Made by a program: the position numbers and the translations under genes. Below, one piece after another: positions 27,559 to 36,400 of a DNA stretch of 49,917 bases. Origin of the DNA: Rhodospirillaceae bacterium UBA4468. Its GTDB lineage: Bacteria > Pseudomonadota > Alphaproteobacteria > Rhodospirillales > Casp-alpha2. Positions within the stretch are counted from its first letter, which is position 1. The number at the start of each line of letters is the position of its first letter. The notes under the pieces were generated by a model. The model did no database searches, was not told the DNA's origin, and saw nothing but the letters and a program-made list of their open reading frames with translations. The DNA is taken from positions 10,306-60,222 of the forward strand of contig DGOK01000038.1 in the NCBI GenBank assembly GCA_002389385.1, given 5' to 3'.

Positions 27559-27887
27559 GACCCGGTATCCCGGTCTTTCTGCCAACGCGCTTCGACATCA
27601 GCCATCTTTGCGCCAAGCTCATCTACAGTGATCACACCTTTTTCCAACAGCAGGTTTGTCGCAGATGAAATCCAGCGTTCGTAGTAATTCAGATTGTCAT
27701 AGACACCGGGTCCAAGCTCTTCAATCCCGCGTCGGAGCTCGTCCGTAGACAGGATTTTCCGTTCAGGCGTCGAAAGGACTTTAACAATAGCATCCACACG
27801 CTTTTCCCATATTGCGTAATCGTGCTCAGTTTGTTCAACGGCGCCTGCATCTAGGCCGCCCATATCGTGATGTCGTCTAATGGTCAT
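27555..27887 (-). CDS. Nitrile hydratase beta subunit, N-terminal helical half as separate protein
   Basis: 110 residues starting MTIRRHHDMGGLDAGAVEQTEHDYAIWEKRVDAIVKVL. The HHDMGG start and the following helices (LNYYERWISSATNLLLEKGVITVDELGAKMADVE) match the N-terminal half of nitrile hydratase beta, and the protein stops where the SH3-like half would begin. AGGAGA precedes the ATG at 27887. First gene of the probable beta-N / beta-C / alpha operon. A single ordinary beta subunit would be over 200 residues. The ATGA join means the split is a real gene structure rather than a frameshift: the downstream piece has its own start. Confidence 0.88.
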   Translation of the reverse strand: MTIRRHHDMGGLDAGAVEQTEHDYAIWEKRVDAIVKVLSTPERKILSTDELRRGIEELGPGVYDNLNYYERWISSATNLLLEKGVITVDELGAKMADVEARWQKDRDTGS

Positions 27888-27980
27888 GGTATATTTCTCC
27901 TGAACTATAAGCTGGCATGGAAGCGGGCCCTATTCAAGACCGCCAAACTGGTATTTCTGGAAACGCGCCTGTTGGAATTA

Positions 27981-29743
27981 ATGCGTGATACTCTTGGTCT
28001 AAAATCGTATGAGTTCCGTAACGTTTCCTTGGATTTTATGAGTTTTGTAAGTATGGCGCCTCAAGGCACAGTATCGCAGACAGGTATAGAGCGCGATTTA
28101 GCGTTTAGTACTGCATTTATGCAGTCTGCTAAGGATGCTGTGGCGATGCTTGATCATGAAGGTGAAGTGACGTCGGTGAACGCCGCATTGACTGAATTCA
28201 TACACGTACAGGCGAGCGATCTCGTTGGACGTTCAATAGCTTCTATCTTCGCTACTGAATCCGCGCAAATTAACGTCGCGATATCTGATGCTATGGATAT
28301 TGAATTTGAGCTTGAGGCTTTGTCAGGCAAGTCCTCAAAGCTACAGCTAATTCCAGCTCAGGATAAAAATGGCGATGTTTCTGGTTGGATTGCGATGTTA
28401 CGTCCGCTCGAAGCGCTTGGTGGTGATAGCGTCATTCCTGCTGATAGTTTTGATCCACTTACTTACTTGCCGGGCAGGCGTCTCATCACGTCCAGATTGG
28501 AACGTCTTTTAGACGCGTCAGATGACGAGCAGGAGCAGATCACAATACTATGTGTCGATCTGGATGGTTTTGGCCGGATCAATAAAGAATTTGGACGCGC
28601 AGTTGGCGATAACATTTTGCTTGAAACGTCGCGCCGGCTGGACCGCAGTATGCGGGCATCAAATATCATTGGGCGACTTCAGGAAGATATGTTTGTTGTT
28701 GTTGTACCGGATATGCGAAGCCACGAGCAAATTAATGCCGTGGCCTCGCGCTTGATCAGTAATATTGCCGTACCATTCACAATTAAGGGGGCCCGCGACA
28801 GCGTCTTGTTGACGACGAGTGTTGGCATCGTGATCGCACCTGAGAATGGAAAAGATGCTGAGGCTCTTATCAATTTTGCTCAATCAGCTGTTGAGCTTGC
28901 GAAAAAATCCGGGACCGGCACGTATCAATTCTATACCAACAACACGGGCGGTGAAGTTCGTCAGCGACGGTCTCAGGTCAATCGCCTGAGACGCGCTATC
29001 GACGATGACCAGATGCGCTTATTGTATCAGCCAAAAGTATCACTGGCATCCGGTTAGATTGTGGCTGCTGAGGCTCTTGTCCGCTGGCAGGACCCTGAAT
29101 CAGGGATGATTTTGCCTGCTGAGTTCATTCCACTTGCTGAAGATGCTGGTTTGATTGATCCATTGGGCCACAAGATATTGTCTCAGGCGTGTGAGACACT
29201 TAGAAGCTGGCAAGATGCCGACATGCCGATCCTTCGTATTGCTGTCAATGTATCTGCACGTGAGATTGCACGCGCGTCGTTTTTTGATGACCTGACGCAC
29301 ATCTTGAATGAAACGGGTATTGAACCAGACTCGCTCGAGCTTGAGATTACCGAGAGTGCTGTGATGGAAAGCGCTGAAGAGTTTTTCAATCGCTTCGAGA
29401 AATCCGACGGTTAGGTGTTCATCTGACGGCTGACGATTTTGGAACAGGGTATGCTTCGCTCATTTATCTGAGGAATTTCCCACTTGATGGTATTAAAATC
29501 GATACAACATTTGTCGGCGATATCGATAAGGATGACGGCGTTGATGGGGGCGGGCTAGCATCTGCGGTGATCGCTGTTGGGCATTGCCTGGGCATGAATG
29601 TTGTAGCCGAGGGTGTCGAGACTCAAACTCAACTGCATTATCTGCGGTGGCGCGATTGCGATGAAGTTCAGGGCTATTTGATCAGCGAGCCACTTTCGTC
29701 TGAAGATTTTATTGCAATGGTTCAAAAGGGTCCGGCTATTTAA
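27981..29743 (+). pseudogene. PAS-GGDEF-EAL c-di-GMP signalling protein, internal stop and frameshift
   Basis: N-terminal PAS-like domain (AFMQSAKDAVAMLDHEGEVTSVNAALTEF). A GGDEF domain follows (FDPLTYLPGRRLI, ILCVDLDGFGRINKEFGRAVGDNIL), but the signature itself reads LQEDM, so cyclase activity is unlikely. Then an EAL domain with all main motifs: EALVRW, NVSAREIA, ELEITES, TADDFGTGYASL, IKIDTTFVGDI, AEGVET and QGYLIS, pointing to a phosphodiesterase that breaks down c-di-GMP. The frame is broken by TAG at 29055-29057 (just before IVAAEALVRW) and by loss of one A in the run at 29400-29402; repair gives FEKIRRLGVHLTADDF. The end is TAA at 29741-29743. The start is uncertain (27981 or 28038). 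It is divergent from the nitrile hydratase-like operon. Confidence 0.88.
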
Positions 29744-29745
29744 GC

Positions 29746-30330
29746 CTAGTCTTTGTTTTTATTGCCCTCAGGGCCCATCCAACGCTTTATCTCATTGTGT
29801 TTAATGTCTAACAGATCGAGCGCACGGCCAACGCTTTGGCGAACCAGTTCTTCAATGCTTGAAGGGCGTGCGTAAAAAGCGGGCATGGGTGGGAAAATAA
29901 TTGCACCTGCTTCTGATGCTTGCGCCATCAATCTTATGTGGCCTGCGTGCAATGGTGTTTCACGAACCATCAGCACCAGTCTTCTGCGCTCTTTTAACGT
30001 CACGTCAGCAGCGCGAATGATCAGATTGTCATTATAGCTGTTGGCGATTCCGGACAGTGTTTTTATGGAGCACGGTGCAATCAACATGCCTTGAGTTTGA
30101 TAAGAGCCGCTGGATACACATGCAGCCTGATCTTTGTTTGAATGCACGATTTCGGCGAAGGACTTCACCTCATCAATAGAATAGTCTGTTTCAATCTCAA
30201 TGGTTCGCCGCGCCACTTCTGATAAAATCAGATGCGCGGGATGCCCGATAGACTTTAAAAGTCGTAATGCCTCAACGCCATAAATGGCACCGGATGCGCC
30301 AGTGATTGCTACAAGTACAGGGTAGGACAT
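29746..30330 (-). CDS. ubiX: Flavin prenyltransferase UbiX
   Basis: Makes the prenylated FMN cofactor used by UbiD-type decarboxylases, needed for ubiquinone synthesis. 194 residues from the ATG at 30330, which has TTGGAG 7 bases upstream (a Met four codons earlier is weaker). Motifs: VAITGASGAIYGVEALRLL for the FMN phosphate, SGSYQTQGMLIAPCSIKTLSGIANSYNDNLIIRAADVTLKE, VLMVRETPLH and PPMPAFYARPSSIEELV. All are as in the family. Convergent with the broken EAL gene, with 2 bases between stops. No ubiD in the window. Confidence 0.95.
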   Translation of the reverse strand: MSYPVLVAITGASGAIYGVEALRLLKSIGHPAHLILSEVARRTIEIETDYSIDEVKSFAEIVHSNKDQAACVSSGSYQTQGMLIAPCSIKTLSGIANSYNDNLIIRAADVTLKERRRLVLMVRETPLHAGHIRLMAQASEAGAIIFPPMPAFYARPSSIEELVRQSVGRALDLLDIKHNEIKRWMGPEGNKNKD

Positions 30331-30460
30331 TATAGGCTCCAATAATTAAAAATTTACCATATATACTTAGTACGGAAAATACACGAATTTGAAGCACATC
30401 AGACGTGGGTAAATTTTCAGTAATATTGTAAGCCCAGCGGTTGCGCGCTATAGACATAGA

Positions 30461-30964
30461 ATGATTACACAAACGGCAAAATCTTTCGGTGCGTTGTTAT
30501 TGGTGGCCTTCGTGGTTGGTGGTTGTACGACCCAAAAGCCATACATTGAACGGCCATACGTAATAGATCGAGATCATGCGAAATTTCCAAATGGTCCAGA
30601 TATTGTGGCTGGGCTTGGTTTTACGGTTTGTTATTCGAAATCAGATGCATCACCCGCAGCTATTCGCGCGGTTGCAGAAGATGAGTGCCAGCGTGGCGGG
30701 CTTTATCCACAATTTGTCGAGCAGACATTTGATCAATGCACGCTTATGGCACCTGTTGCCGCTATATTTAGATGTGAAACGGACGCGGATCCAAAACCTG
30801 CGTTGCGAAATTCTTCCAATGTGACAGCCCCCGTTTCTTCGGCTCCAGCATATCCCCGAGGTTCAAGGCCTTTTGGGGCGCTTGGTGCTGCGGACGTATC
30901 GTCAATAGCAAAAAGTAAGCCGTTTCCAACTTTTCTTTTCAATAATGGTCAAGCCACCAAGTGA
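30461..30964 (+). CDS. Putative lipoprotein of unknown function
   Basis: 167 residues. Signal peptide with lipobox: MITQTAKSFGALLLVAFVVGGC, with Cys22 as the lipidation site. The mature part (DIVAGLGFTVCYSKSDASPAAIRAVAEDECQRGGLYPQFVEQTFDQCTLMAPVAAIFRCET) has four Cys, likely paired, resembling a hypothetical lipoprotein family of Rhodospirillales. The tail is Pro/Ser/Ala-rich. The ribosome-binding site is weak. It lies 46 bases before the end of the intergenic step to an alpha/beta hydrolase on the same strand. Confidence 0.75.
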   Translation: MITQTAKSFGALLLVAFVVGGCTTQKPYIERPYVIDRDHAKFPNGPDIVAGLGFTVCYSKSDASPAAIRAVAEDECQRGGLYPQFVEQTFDQCTLMAPVAAIFRCETDADPKPALRNSSNVTAPVSSAPAYPRGSRPFGALGAADVSSIAKSKPFPTFLFNNGQATK

Positions 30965-31010
30965 CACAGCCATTTGTTAAAAGTTCCACGGGTTCGTGGT
31001 TTTGCGGTCG

Positions 31011-31823
31011 ATGATGCAAATATTTTTGATTCTGGTCGGCGCATACGTTCTTGCGCTTGTTGCGCTATTCGTTTTTCAGCGCAATCTGATGTATCACACC
31101 AACTCGATTTTATTGCCCATAGTTGAGACTCAAGTCCCAACAGCTGTTGCGCGTACAACTGAGAGCGAGCCTGGCCTCGTTCTCACGTCCTGGTATTTAC
31201 CGCCTAAAGATAAAATGCCCGTCATTGTGTATTTTCATGGCAATGCTGGCACGATGGCTGATCGAGATCACAAGGTCGCACCATGGCATGCGGCTGGTTA
31301 TGGTATCTGGCTAACTGGTTATCGCGGCTTTGGAGGAAACCCGGGAAAACCGTCTGAACAAGGCCTTTATAATGATGCCCGTGCCGTTTTGAGTGCCCTT
31401 AATGAAGAGGGGATTGGGTCTGATCAAATCTTCATCTATGGGGAATCTCTTGGGACTGGCATCGCAACACAGATGGCAATGGAGAGGGCAGAGGCGGGAA
31501 CGCCCATACGCGGCCTTGTACTTGAGGCACCTTTCACATCGATGCCAGCTGCAGCCCAGGAACACCATCCTTATGCGCCGGCGAAATGGTTAGTACGTGA
31601 TCGCTACGACAGCTTGTCCAAAATCGCGAAAATCAATACGCCACTAATGATCGTCCATGGGGATCAGGACCGTGTGCTGCCACAACACCACGGGCGGTGG
31701 CTTTTTGAGGCCGCCGTGAAACCTAAGCTTGCGCGATGGTTACCGGGCGCCGGGCATACAGACTTATGTGATTTTGGTGCCTGCAAGTACGCACAGACGT
31801 TCTTTGATCAGTTAACTGATTAA
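31011..31823 (+). CDS. Alpha/beta hydrolase, membrane-anchored
   Basis: About 270 residues. One N-terminal helix (MMQIFLILVGAYVLALVALFVFQRN) anchors it in the membrane, followed by an alpha/beta hydrolase fold of the BEM46/ABHD13 type: VIVYFHGNAGTMADR (oxyanion hole), WLTGYRGFGGNPGKPSEQGLYNDA, the nucleophile elbow GESLGTG, then MIVHGDQDRVLPQHHG (catalytic Asp) and GAGHTDL (catalytic His). The full triad is visible. The start at ATG 31011 is chosen because it gives a clean anchor; GTG at 30996 is possible. The substrate is unknown, probably an ester or lipid. Convergent with pyrE. Confidence 0.88.
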   Translation: MMQIFLILVGAYVLALVALFVFQRNLMYHTNSILLPIVETQVPTAVARTTESEPGLVLTSWYLPPKDKMPVIVYFHGNAGTMADRDHKVAPWHAAGYGIWLTGYRGFGGNPGKPSEQGLYNDARAVLSALNEEGIGSDQIFIYGESLGTGIATQMAMERAEAGTPIRGLVLEAPFTSMPAAAQEHHPYAPAKWLVRDRYDSLSKIAKINTPLMIVHGDQDRVLPQHHGRWLFEAAVKPKLARWLPGAGHTDLCDFGACKYAQTFFDQLTD

Positions 31824-31828
31824 TCGCG

Positions 31829-32515
31829 TTACAGGGAATCACGACCGCCATGTGCGGCGGACCAGCCGATAGGGTCATCCAGAAAATCGCGAACCGCTGA
31901 TAAGGTTTTCTCAGGGAAATTATTGCCCTCAGTTGCGGCAGCCAGAACGTCATTCCAGGTTGCTAAGGCATGCAGGCGAACGCCCATGTCGCGGAAGGTT
32001 TCTTCAGCACCCGGAAAGGCACCATAGAAGAATACAACAAAGATATCTTCGACGTCGGCACCTGCACCGCGCAATGCTTCGACGAAATTGATCTTCGATC
32101 CACCGTCCGTTGCCAAGTCCTCAACCAGGATGACTTTGGCCCCTTCAGACATTGATCCTTCGATTTGCGCATTCCGGCCAAATCCTTTTGGCTTCTTGCG
32201 TACATACAGCATCGGCTTTGATAGTTCTTCAGAAAGCCATGATGAGTAGGGGATGCCGGCTGTTTCGCCGCCAGCAAGCATGTCGACTGATGACATATCA
32301 ATATTTTCTGAGAGCATCTCACCAGCGAGCTTAATGATGCGCCGTCTGGCATCTAGAAATGACACAACCCAACGGCAGTCGATATAGACGGGGCTGGCCC
32401 AGCCTGCAGTCAGCATATACGGCTCTTCGGGGCGGAAATTTACAGCCTTAATATCAAGTAAGAGGCGTGCGACCTCGATGCCGCGTACTGAAGTTTTTGA
32501 AGTCGTGTCTGACAT
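31829..32515 (-). CDS. pyrE: Orotate phosphoribosyltransferase
   Basis: Joins orotate to PRPP to give orotidine 5-phosphate in pyrimidine synthesis. 228 residues. Seen: NFRPEEPYMLTAGWASPVYIDCR near the start, LAGGETAGIPYSSWLS, YVRKKPKGFGRNAQIEG (the flexible catalytic loop) and the PRPP motif VILVEDLATDGGSK. These make it the longer alphaproteobacterial form. It is divergent from the TPR-sulfotransferase gene. Confidence 0.95.
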   Translation of the reverse strand: MSDTTSKTSVRGIEVARLLLDIKAVNFRPEEPYMLTAGWASPVYIDCRWVVSFLDARRRIIKLAGEMLSENIDMSSVDMLAGGETAGIPYSSWLSEELSKPMLYVRKKPKGFGRNAQIEGSMSEGAKVILVEDLATDGGSKINFVEALRGAGADVEDIFVVFFYGAFPGAEETFRDMGVRLHALATWNDVLAAATEGNNFPEKTLSAVRDFLDDPIGWSAAHGGRDSL

Positions 32516-32644
32516 GCGATATAATCCGTCCGTTGAATTGAATTTAGAATACCGGTTTTAATCGGTTCGTAGCGGAATGACAATCTGGCGTTGACTTGCA
32601 AGTGGGGGCGGGCCATCCCATCCTTAGGCATTGGAGAAATATTT

Positions 32645-34651
32645 ATGAACCGACGTGACCGACGGCGCTTGGAAAGTCTGGGTGAGAGCCCGGAAACAAC
32701 CAATAGTTCAAAGGCTGTGAACGCTGCGAAAGCGCGGGTCAGGGCTGCTGAGACACGCCTCGATGATAATGACATGGTCGGTGCAGTCGAGGCTTTAAAA
32801 GAAGCACAGCGCCTTGATCCAGAGAATTCCCGGGCATGGTTCATATCGGCAATGATCGCCTTCAACGCGGGGCGGATTATTGAGGCCGGTGACGCTATCC
32901 TCAAAGCATCCCTTTATGACGATAAAGATCCTACAATTCATGCCAATTGTGCTGCGATCATGAACTTATGTGACCGACCCATGGAAGCTGAAGCATCGGC
33001 ACGCCATGCGATCTCTATCGCTTCTGATATGCCCGAAGCCTATTGCAACCTCGGTGTCGCCCTTGAAGCGCAGGGAAAGCTCCCTGATGCCCGCGAAGCA
33101 CTGACCAAAGCTGTTGATCTGCGTCCGGGCTATGCCGATGCGTTAATAAGTCTCGGAAACTTATGGTTTCGTGCTGGTGATCATGTGTCTGCGGCTGAGA
33201 GTTTTGCATCTGCTGTTTCTTCTCATCCTGAAAATGCGATGGCGCGCACGAACCTTGCTGTGGCTTTGCGTCATTTGGGTGAACTCGTTTCGGCCGAGCA
33301 ACAATGCCTTGAGGCCATCGCACTGGATCAAAGTTACGCCGAAGCACATAACGCGCTTGGAAATGTACGCCTTCAGTTAGGGGATATCCCTGGCGCTATC
33401 AAAACGTTCGAAGCGGCTGTTCAGCGCCGGGACGCCTATCCAGAGGCTCGTGCGAACCTTGCAGGTGCGCGTTTTAAGGCTGGTGACTACAAAGGTGCCG
33501 AGGAAGGATATCTTGACGTTCTAGAGCGTCATCCGACGTTTGCTGAGGCTGCGGCTGGATTGGGTGTCGTATTGCTTTCTCAGGGCCGGATTGAGGACGC
33601 GACGCGACGCTTCCGCCGGGCCGTTGAAATCCGCTCAAGCATGGGCGAAGCATGGATGAACATCGTTGATGCACAGGGCGCAGACGTCAATGACGAAGAT
33701 CTTAATATCATTCGCGAGCGCTCCATTGATGCGCGCCTGCCTGAAGAAGACCGGATTGCATTCTTGTTTGCGCTAGGTGCCGCCGAGGACAAGCGCCGCA
33801 ATTACGCTGAAGCAGCAAGTGCATACAATGATGGAAATGTACGTCGCAGGCGCTTATCAGAAACAGGCGATACGGCGTTTGATGGCGACTTATTCGATGC
33901 TGAAATAAATAGCGTTATCAGTATATTAGATTCCACGACTCTCAAACAACTTGAAGGACAGGGCGACGCTGAAGCGGAGATGATCTTCATCTGTGGGATG
34001 CCGCGTTCTGGAACAACGTTGGTTGAGCAAATGATCGCCCGGCACCCATCCGTAAATGGTGCCGGAGAAGTTGATATCCTGAGCGGGCTACCAGACAATT
34101 ATCCAGATGACGTTCCAAGTTTGACTGGCGATCAAATTCGCGTGCTGAGCGATACGTATCTTGCACGGCTTACAATGATGCCGCGCGATGGGCAGATGGT
34201 GACAGATAAGACGCCTCAGAACGTATTCTTCTTGGGCCTCATTCAAATCTTATTCCCTAAGGCAAAGATCATTCATTGCCATCGGGATCGCCGGGATACT
34301 GCTCTATCGTGTTATTTTCAAAACTTCCGAGCATCTGGCCTCGATTGGGCGAGCAGCATTGAGGATATCAATAGATATACAGATGCCGAAGAGCGCATCA
34401 TGGAGCATTGGCGCGGTACGCTGAGCATCGATATTCATGAAGTTGCCTACGAGGATGTTGTAAAAGACCTCGAAGGAGAAGGGCGTAAGTTAATCGAATA
34501 TCTAGGACTGGATTGGAATGACGCAGTTGCCAAGCCCCATGAGGCGACGGCAACAGTGCTCACGTCTTCCAATTGGCAAGTGAGAAAGCCTTTATACTCG
34601 ACGTCTGTAGGGCGCTGGAACCATTATGAGGGCAAATTTGACGACCTCTGA
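32645..34651 (+). CDS. TPR-repeat sulfotransferase
   Basis: 668 residues. The first about 400 are tandem tetratricopeptide repeats, recognisable by the AYCNLGVALEAQGKLPDAREALTKAVDLRPGYADA pattern repeated every 34 residues; about nine can be counted. The C-terminal domain is a PAPS-dependent sulfotransferase: the 5-phosphosulfate loop FICGMPRSGTTLVEQMIARHP at about 446-466, the KTPQN segment, and the 3-phosphate site IIHCHRDRRDTALSCYFQNF. The start at ATG 32645 has GGAG upstream. The next gene begins inside its last 26 bases. It probably sulfates a protein or glycan, target unknown. Intact. Confidence 0.92.
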   Translation: MNRRDRRRLESLGESPETTNSSKAVNAAKARVRAAETRLDDNDMVGAVEALKEAQRLDPENSRAWFISAMIAFNAGRIIEAGDAILKASLYDDKDPTIHANCAAIMNLCDRPMEAEASARHAISIASDMPEAYCNLGVALEAQGKLPDAREALTKAVDLRPGYADALISLGNLWFRAGDHVSAAESFASAVSSHPENAMARTNLAVALRHLGELVSAEQQCLEAIALDQSYAEAHNALGNVRLQLGDIPGAIKTFEAAVQRRDAYPEARANLAGARFKAGDYKGAEEGYLDVLERHPTFAEAAAGLGVVLLSQGRIEDATRRFRRAVEIRSSMGEAWMNIVDAQGADVNDEDLNIIRERSIDARLPEEDRIAFLFALGAAEDKRRNYAEAASAYNDGNVRRRRLSETGDTAFDGDLFDAEINSVISILDSTTLKQLEGQGDAEAEMIFICGMPRSGTTLVEQMIARHPSVNGAGEVDILSGLPDNYPDDVPSLTGDQIRVLSDTYLARLTMMPRDGQMVTDKTPQNVFFLGLIQILFPKAKIIHCHRDRRDTALSCYFQNFRASGLDWASSIEDINRYTDAEERIMEHWRGTLSIDIHEVAYEDVVKDLEGEGRKLIEYLGLDWNDAVAKPHEATATVLTSSNWQVRKPLYSTSVGRWNHYEGKFDDL

Positions 34652-35615
34652 GGCTGATGTTTGGGTTCTTGTGGATGATCGCGCCGGTAATCGCGCGCAG
34701 TCGCTTGGTGTAGCCGAGAGCTTAAACATGCCATTCCAAACGATCGAAATCAGCTATGGGCCGCTGATCAAGCTGCCAAATATTATTCTAGGCGCATCTC
34801 TGATGGGTGTTACGAGGGCAACAAAAGATTTGCTCAAAACACCATGGCCTAAATTAGTCATCGCAGCTGGACGGCGTACAGCACCTGTCGCCCGTTGGAT
34901 TAAGCTAAAAAACAACAATGCGACACGGCTGGTTCAGATTATGGACCCGGGATCGGACCACGGTAACTTTGATCTGATTTGCCGCCCCGCCCATGATGGC
35001 GGTCAGTCTGAGGACAATGTTCTTGAGATACCTACTGCACCGCATGGGTTTAACGCAAAAAAACTGTCACATATTGCCAATAGTTGGGTGAACCCTTTGG
35101 GGGACCTCTCCACGCCCCGAATTGCACTTTTGATTGGTGGAAGTACCCGGCGGCGAAACTTCTCCCGGGATATGGCGCAACAACTATGTAGACAAACAAG
35201 CGCTGCTGCGGCTAAGGCGAATGGTTGTCTCATGGTAACCACCAGCCGCCGTACAGGCGACGTGATGGGGACTGTTGAGGCTTATTTGAGTGGAACTTAC
35301 CAATTGCATCGTTGGGATGATGGTGCTGAAAATCCATATGCTGCATATCTAGCGACGGCGGACGCAATAATTGTCACGGGTGAGTCCGTATCCATGTGCT
35401 CAGAGGCCGTATCAACGGGTAAGCCGGTTTATATCTTCGCACCATCAGGATTGATCACAGCGAAGCACGCGCGACTGCACAAGGCCCTTGTTGACGGGGG
35501 ACATGCACGATTATTCGAAGGTGATGTTGATTTAACATGGCGTCCAACGCCTTTGGTTGTTGCGGATGATATTGCCGCAGCCATCAAGGCGCGCCATCTA
35601 TTGGATGTGAAGTAA
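34626..35615 (+). CDS. Mitochondrial fission ELM1-family protein
   Basis: 329 residues of the ELM1/DUF1022 family. VLVDDRAGNRAQSLGVAESL at the start, KLVIAAGRRTAPVARWIK, VQIMDPGSDHGNFDLICRPAHD, IALLIGGSTRRRNF, MVTTSRRTGD and IIVTGESVSMCSEAVSTGKPVYIF are all signature stretches. The fold is glycosyltransferase-like. The name comes from a plant protein; the bacterial function is not known. It overlaps the sulfotransferase gene by 26 bases and its stop shares a base with the next start (TAATG), so the three form an operon. Confidence 0.92.
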   Translation: MRANLTTSEADVWVLVDDRAGNRAQSLGVAESLNMPFQTIEISYGPLIKLPNIILGASLMGVTRATKDLLKTPWPKLVIAAGRRTAPVARWIKLKNNNATRLVQIMDPGSDHGNFDLICRPAHDGGQSEDNVLEIPTAPHGFNAKKLSHIANSWVNPLGDLSTPRIALLIGGSTRRRNFSRDMAQQLCRQTSAAAAKANGCLMVTTSRRTGDVMGTVEAYLSGTYQLHRWDDGAENPYAAYLATADAIIVTGESVSMCSEAVSTGKPVYIFAPSGLITAKHARLHKALVDGGHARLFEGDVDLTWRPTPLVVADDIAAAIKARHLLDVK

Positions 35616-36400
35616 TGCCTAAACTTGCAGCGAACTTGATGTGTATGTTCACAGAACTTCCCTTCTTTGAGCGCTTTGAAGCGGCTCAACGTGCTGGTTT
35701 TCGCTACATTGAGTATCAATTCCCTTATGATCAAGATGCCTCTGAAATCCGAGACACATTGGCCAGGACGGGATTGTCGATGACTTTAATCAATGCGCCT
35801 TGTGGGGATCGCACGGCTGGCGAGCGAGGGATTGCAGCGTTGCCTGGCTGTGAAGAAGAATTTCGCGACAGCTTTTTAGAAGCGCTGGCATATGCACATG
35901 AGCTTGGTTGTCCTTTGGTTCATGTGATGTCTGGCCTTATTCCGGATGGCGAGGAAGATATCGCGATGTCGGTATATGCCGAGAATTTACGCGTGGCCGC
36001 AATTACGGCTGAGGCCGCAGGGATTGGCGTCGTTGTTGAGCCATTAAACGGCATCGATGTGCCTGGGTACTTAATTCAGCGAACAGCCCAGGCGCGTGCA
36101 TTGCTGGCAATGATTGGACAGCCGAACCTATTCCTCCAATACGATGCATATCACGCCCTGATGAACGGTGAAGACCCGATTGAAGGGCTTCGCGCTAATC
36201 TTGATATCATCCGCCATATTCAAATCGCTGGGTATCCGGGCAGAAATGAGCCCTTTGGCAGCAATGAATACGATATCGGTCCGTTCCTGGAAGTTTGTGA
36301 CATGCTGGGGTATGCGGGCGCGATTGGATGCGAGTACAATCCAAAGGTCAGCACTGAAGCTGGTTTGAGTTGGGCATCGCGTTATGGAATTGGCTTTTAA
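35615..36400 (+). CDS. Hydroxypyruvate isomerase family protein
   Basis: 261 residues, a TIM-barrel sugar isomerase that interconverts hydroxypyruvate and tartronate semialdehyde, or a related ketose acid. Seen: MPKLAANLMCMFTELPFFERFEAAQRAGFRYIEYQFPY, then VVVEPLNG (metal-binding Glu), LQYDAYHALMNGED, HIQIAGYPGRNEPFGSNEYD, and IGCEYNPKV with the last metal-binding Glu. It is the third gene of the TPR-sulfotransferase / ELM1 operon, joined by TAATG. Its stop overlaps that of the convergent FAH gene. Could equally be an OtnI-type isomerase. Confidence 0.88.
   Translation: MPKLAANLMCMFTELPFFERFEAAQRAGFRYIEYQFPYDQDASEIRDTLARTGLSMTLINAPCGDRTAGERGIAALPGCEEEFRDSFLEALAYAHELGCPLVHVMSGLIPDGEEDIAMSVYAENLRVAAITAEAAGIGVVVEPLNGIDVPGYLIQRTAQARALLAMIGQPNLFLQYDAYHALMNGEDPIEGLRANLDIIRHIQIAGYPGRNEPFGSNEYDIGPFLEVCDMLGYAGAIGCEYNPKVSTEAGLSWASRYGIGF

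Noticed and set aside
27268..27887. The two nitrile hydratase beta pieces as one frameshifted gene.
   Set aside because: The second piece has its own ATG in an ATGA overlap identical in style to the next joint, and the same split is known in thiocyanate hydrolase.
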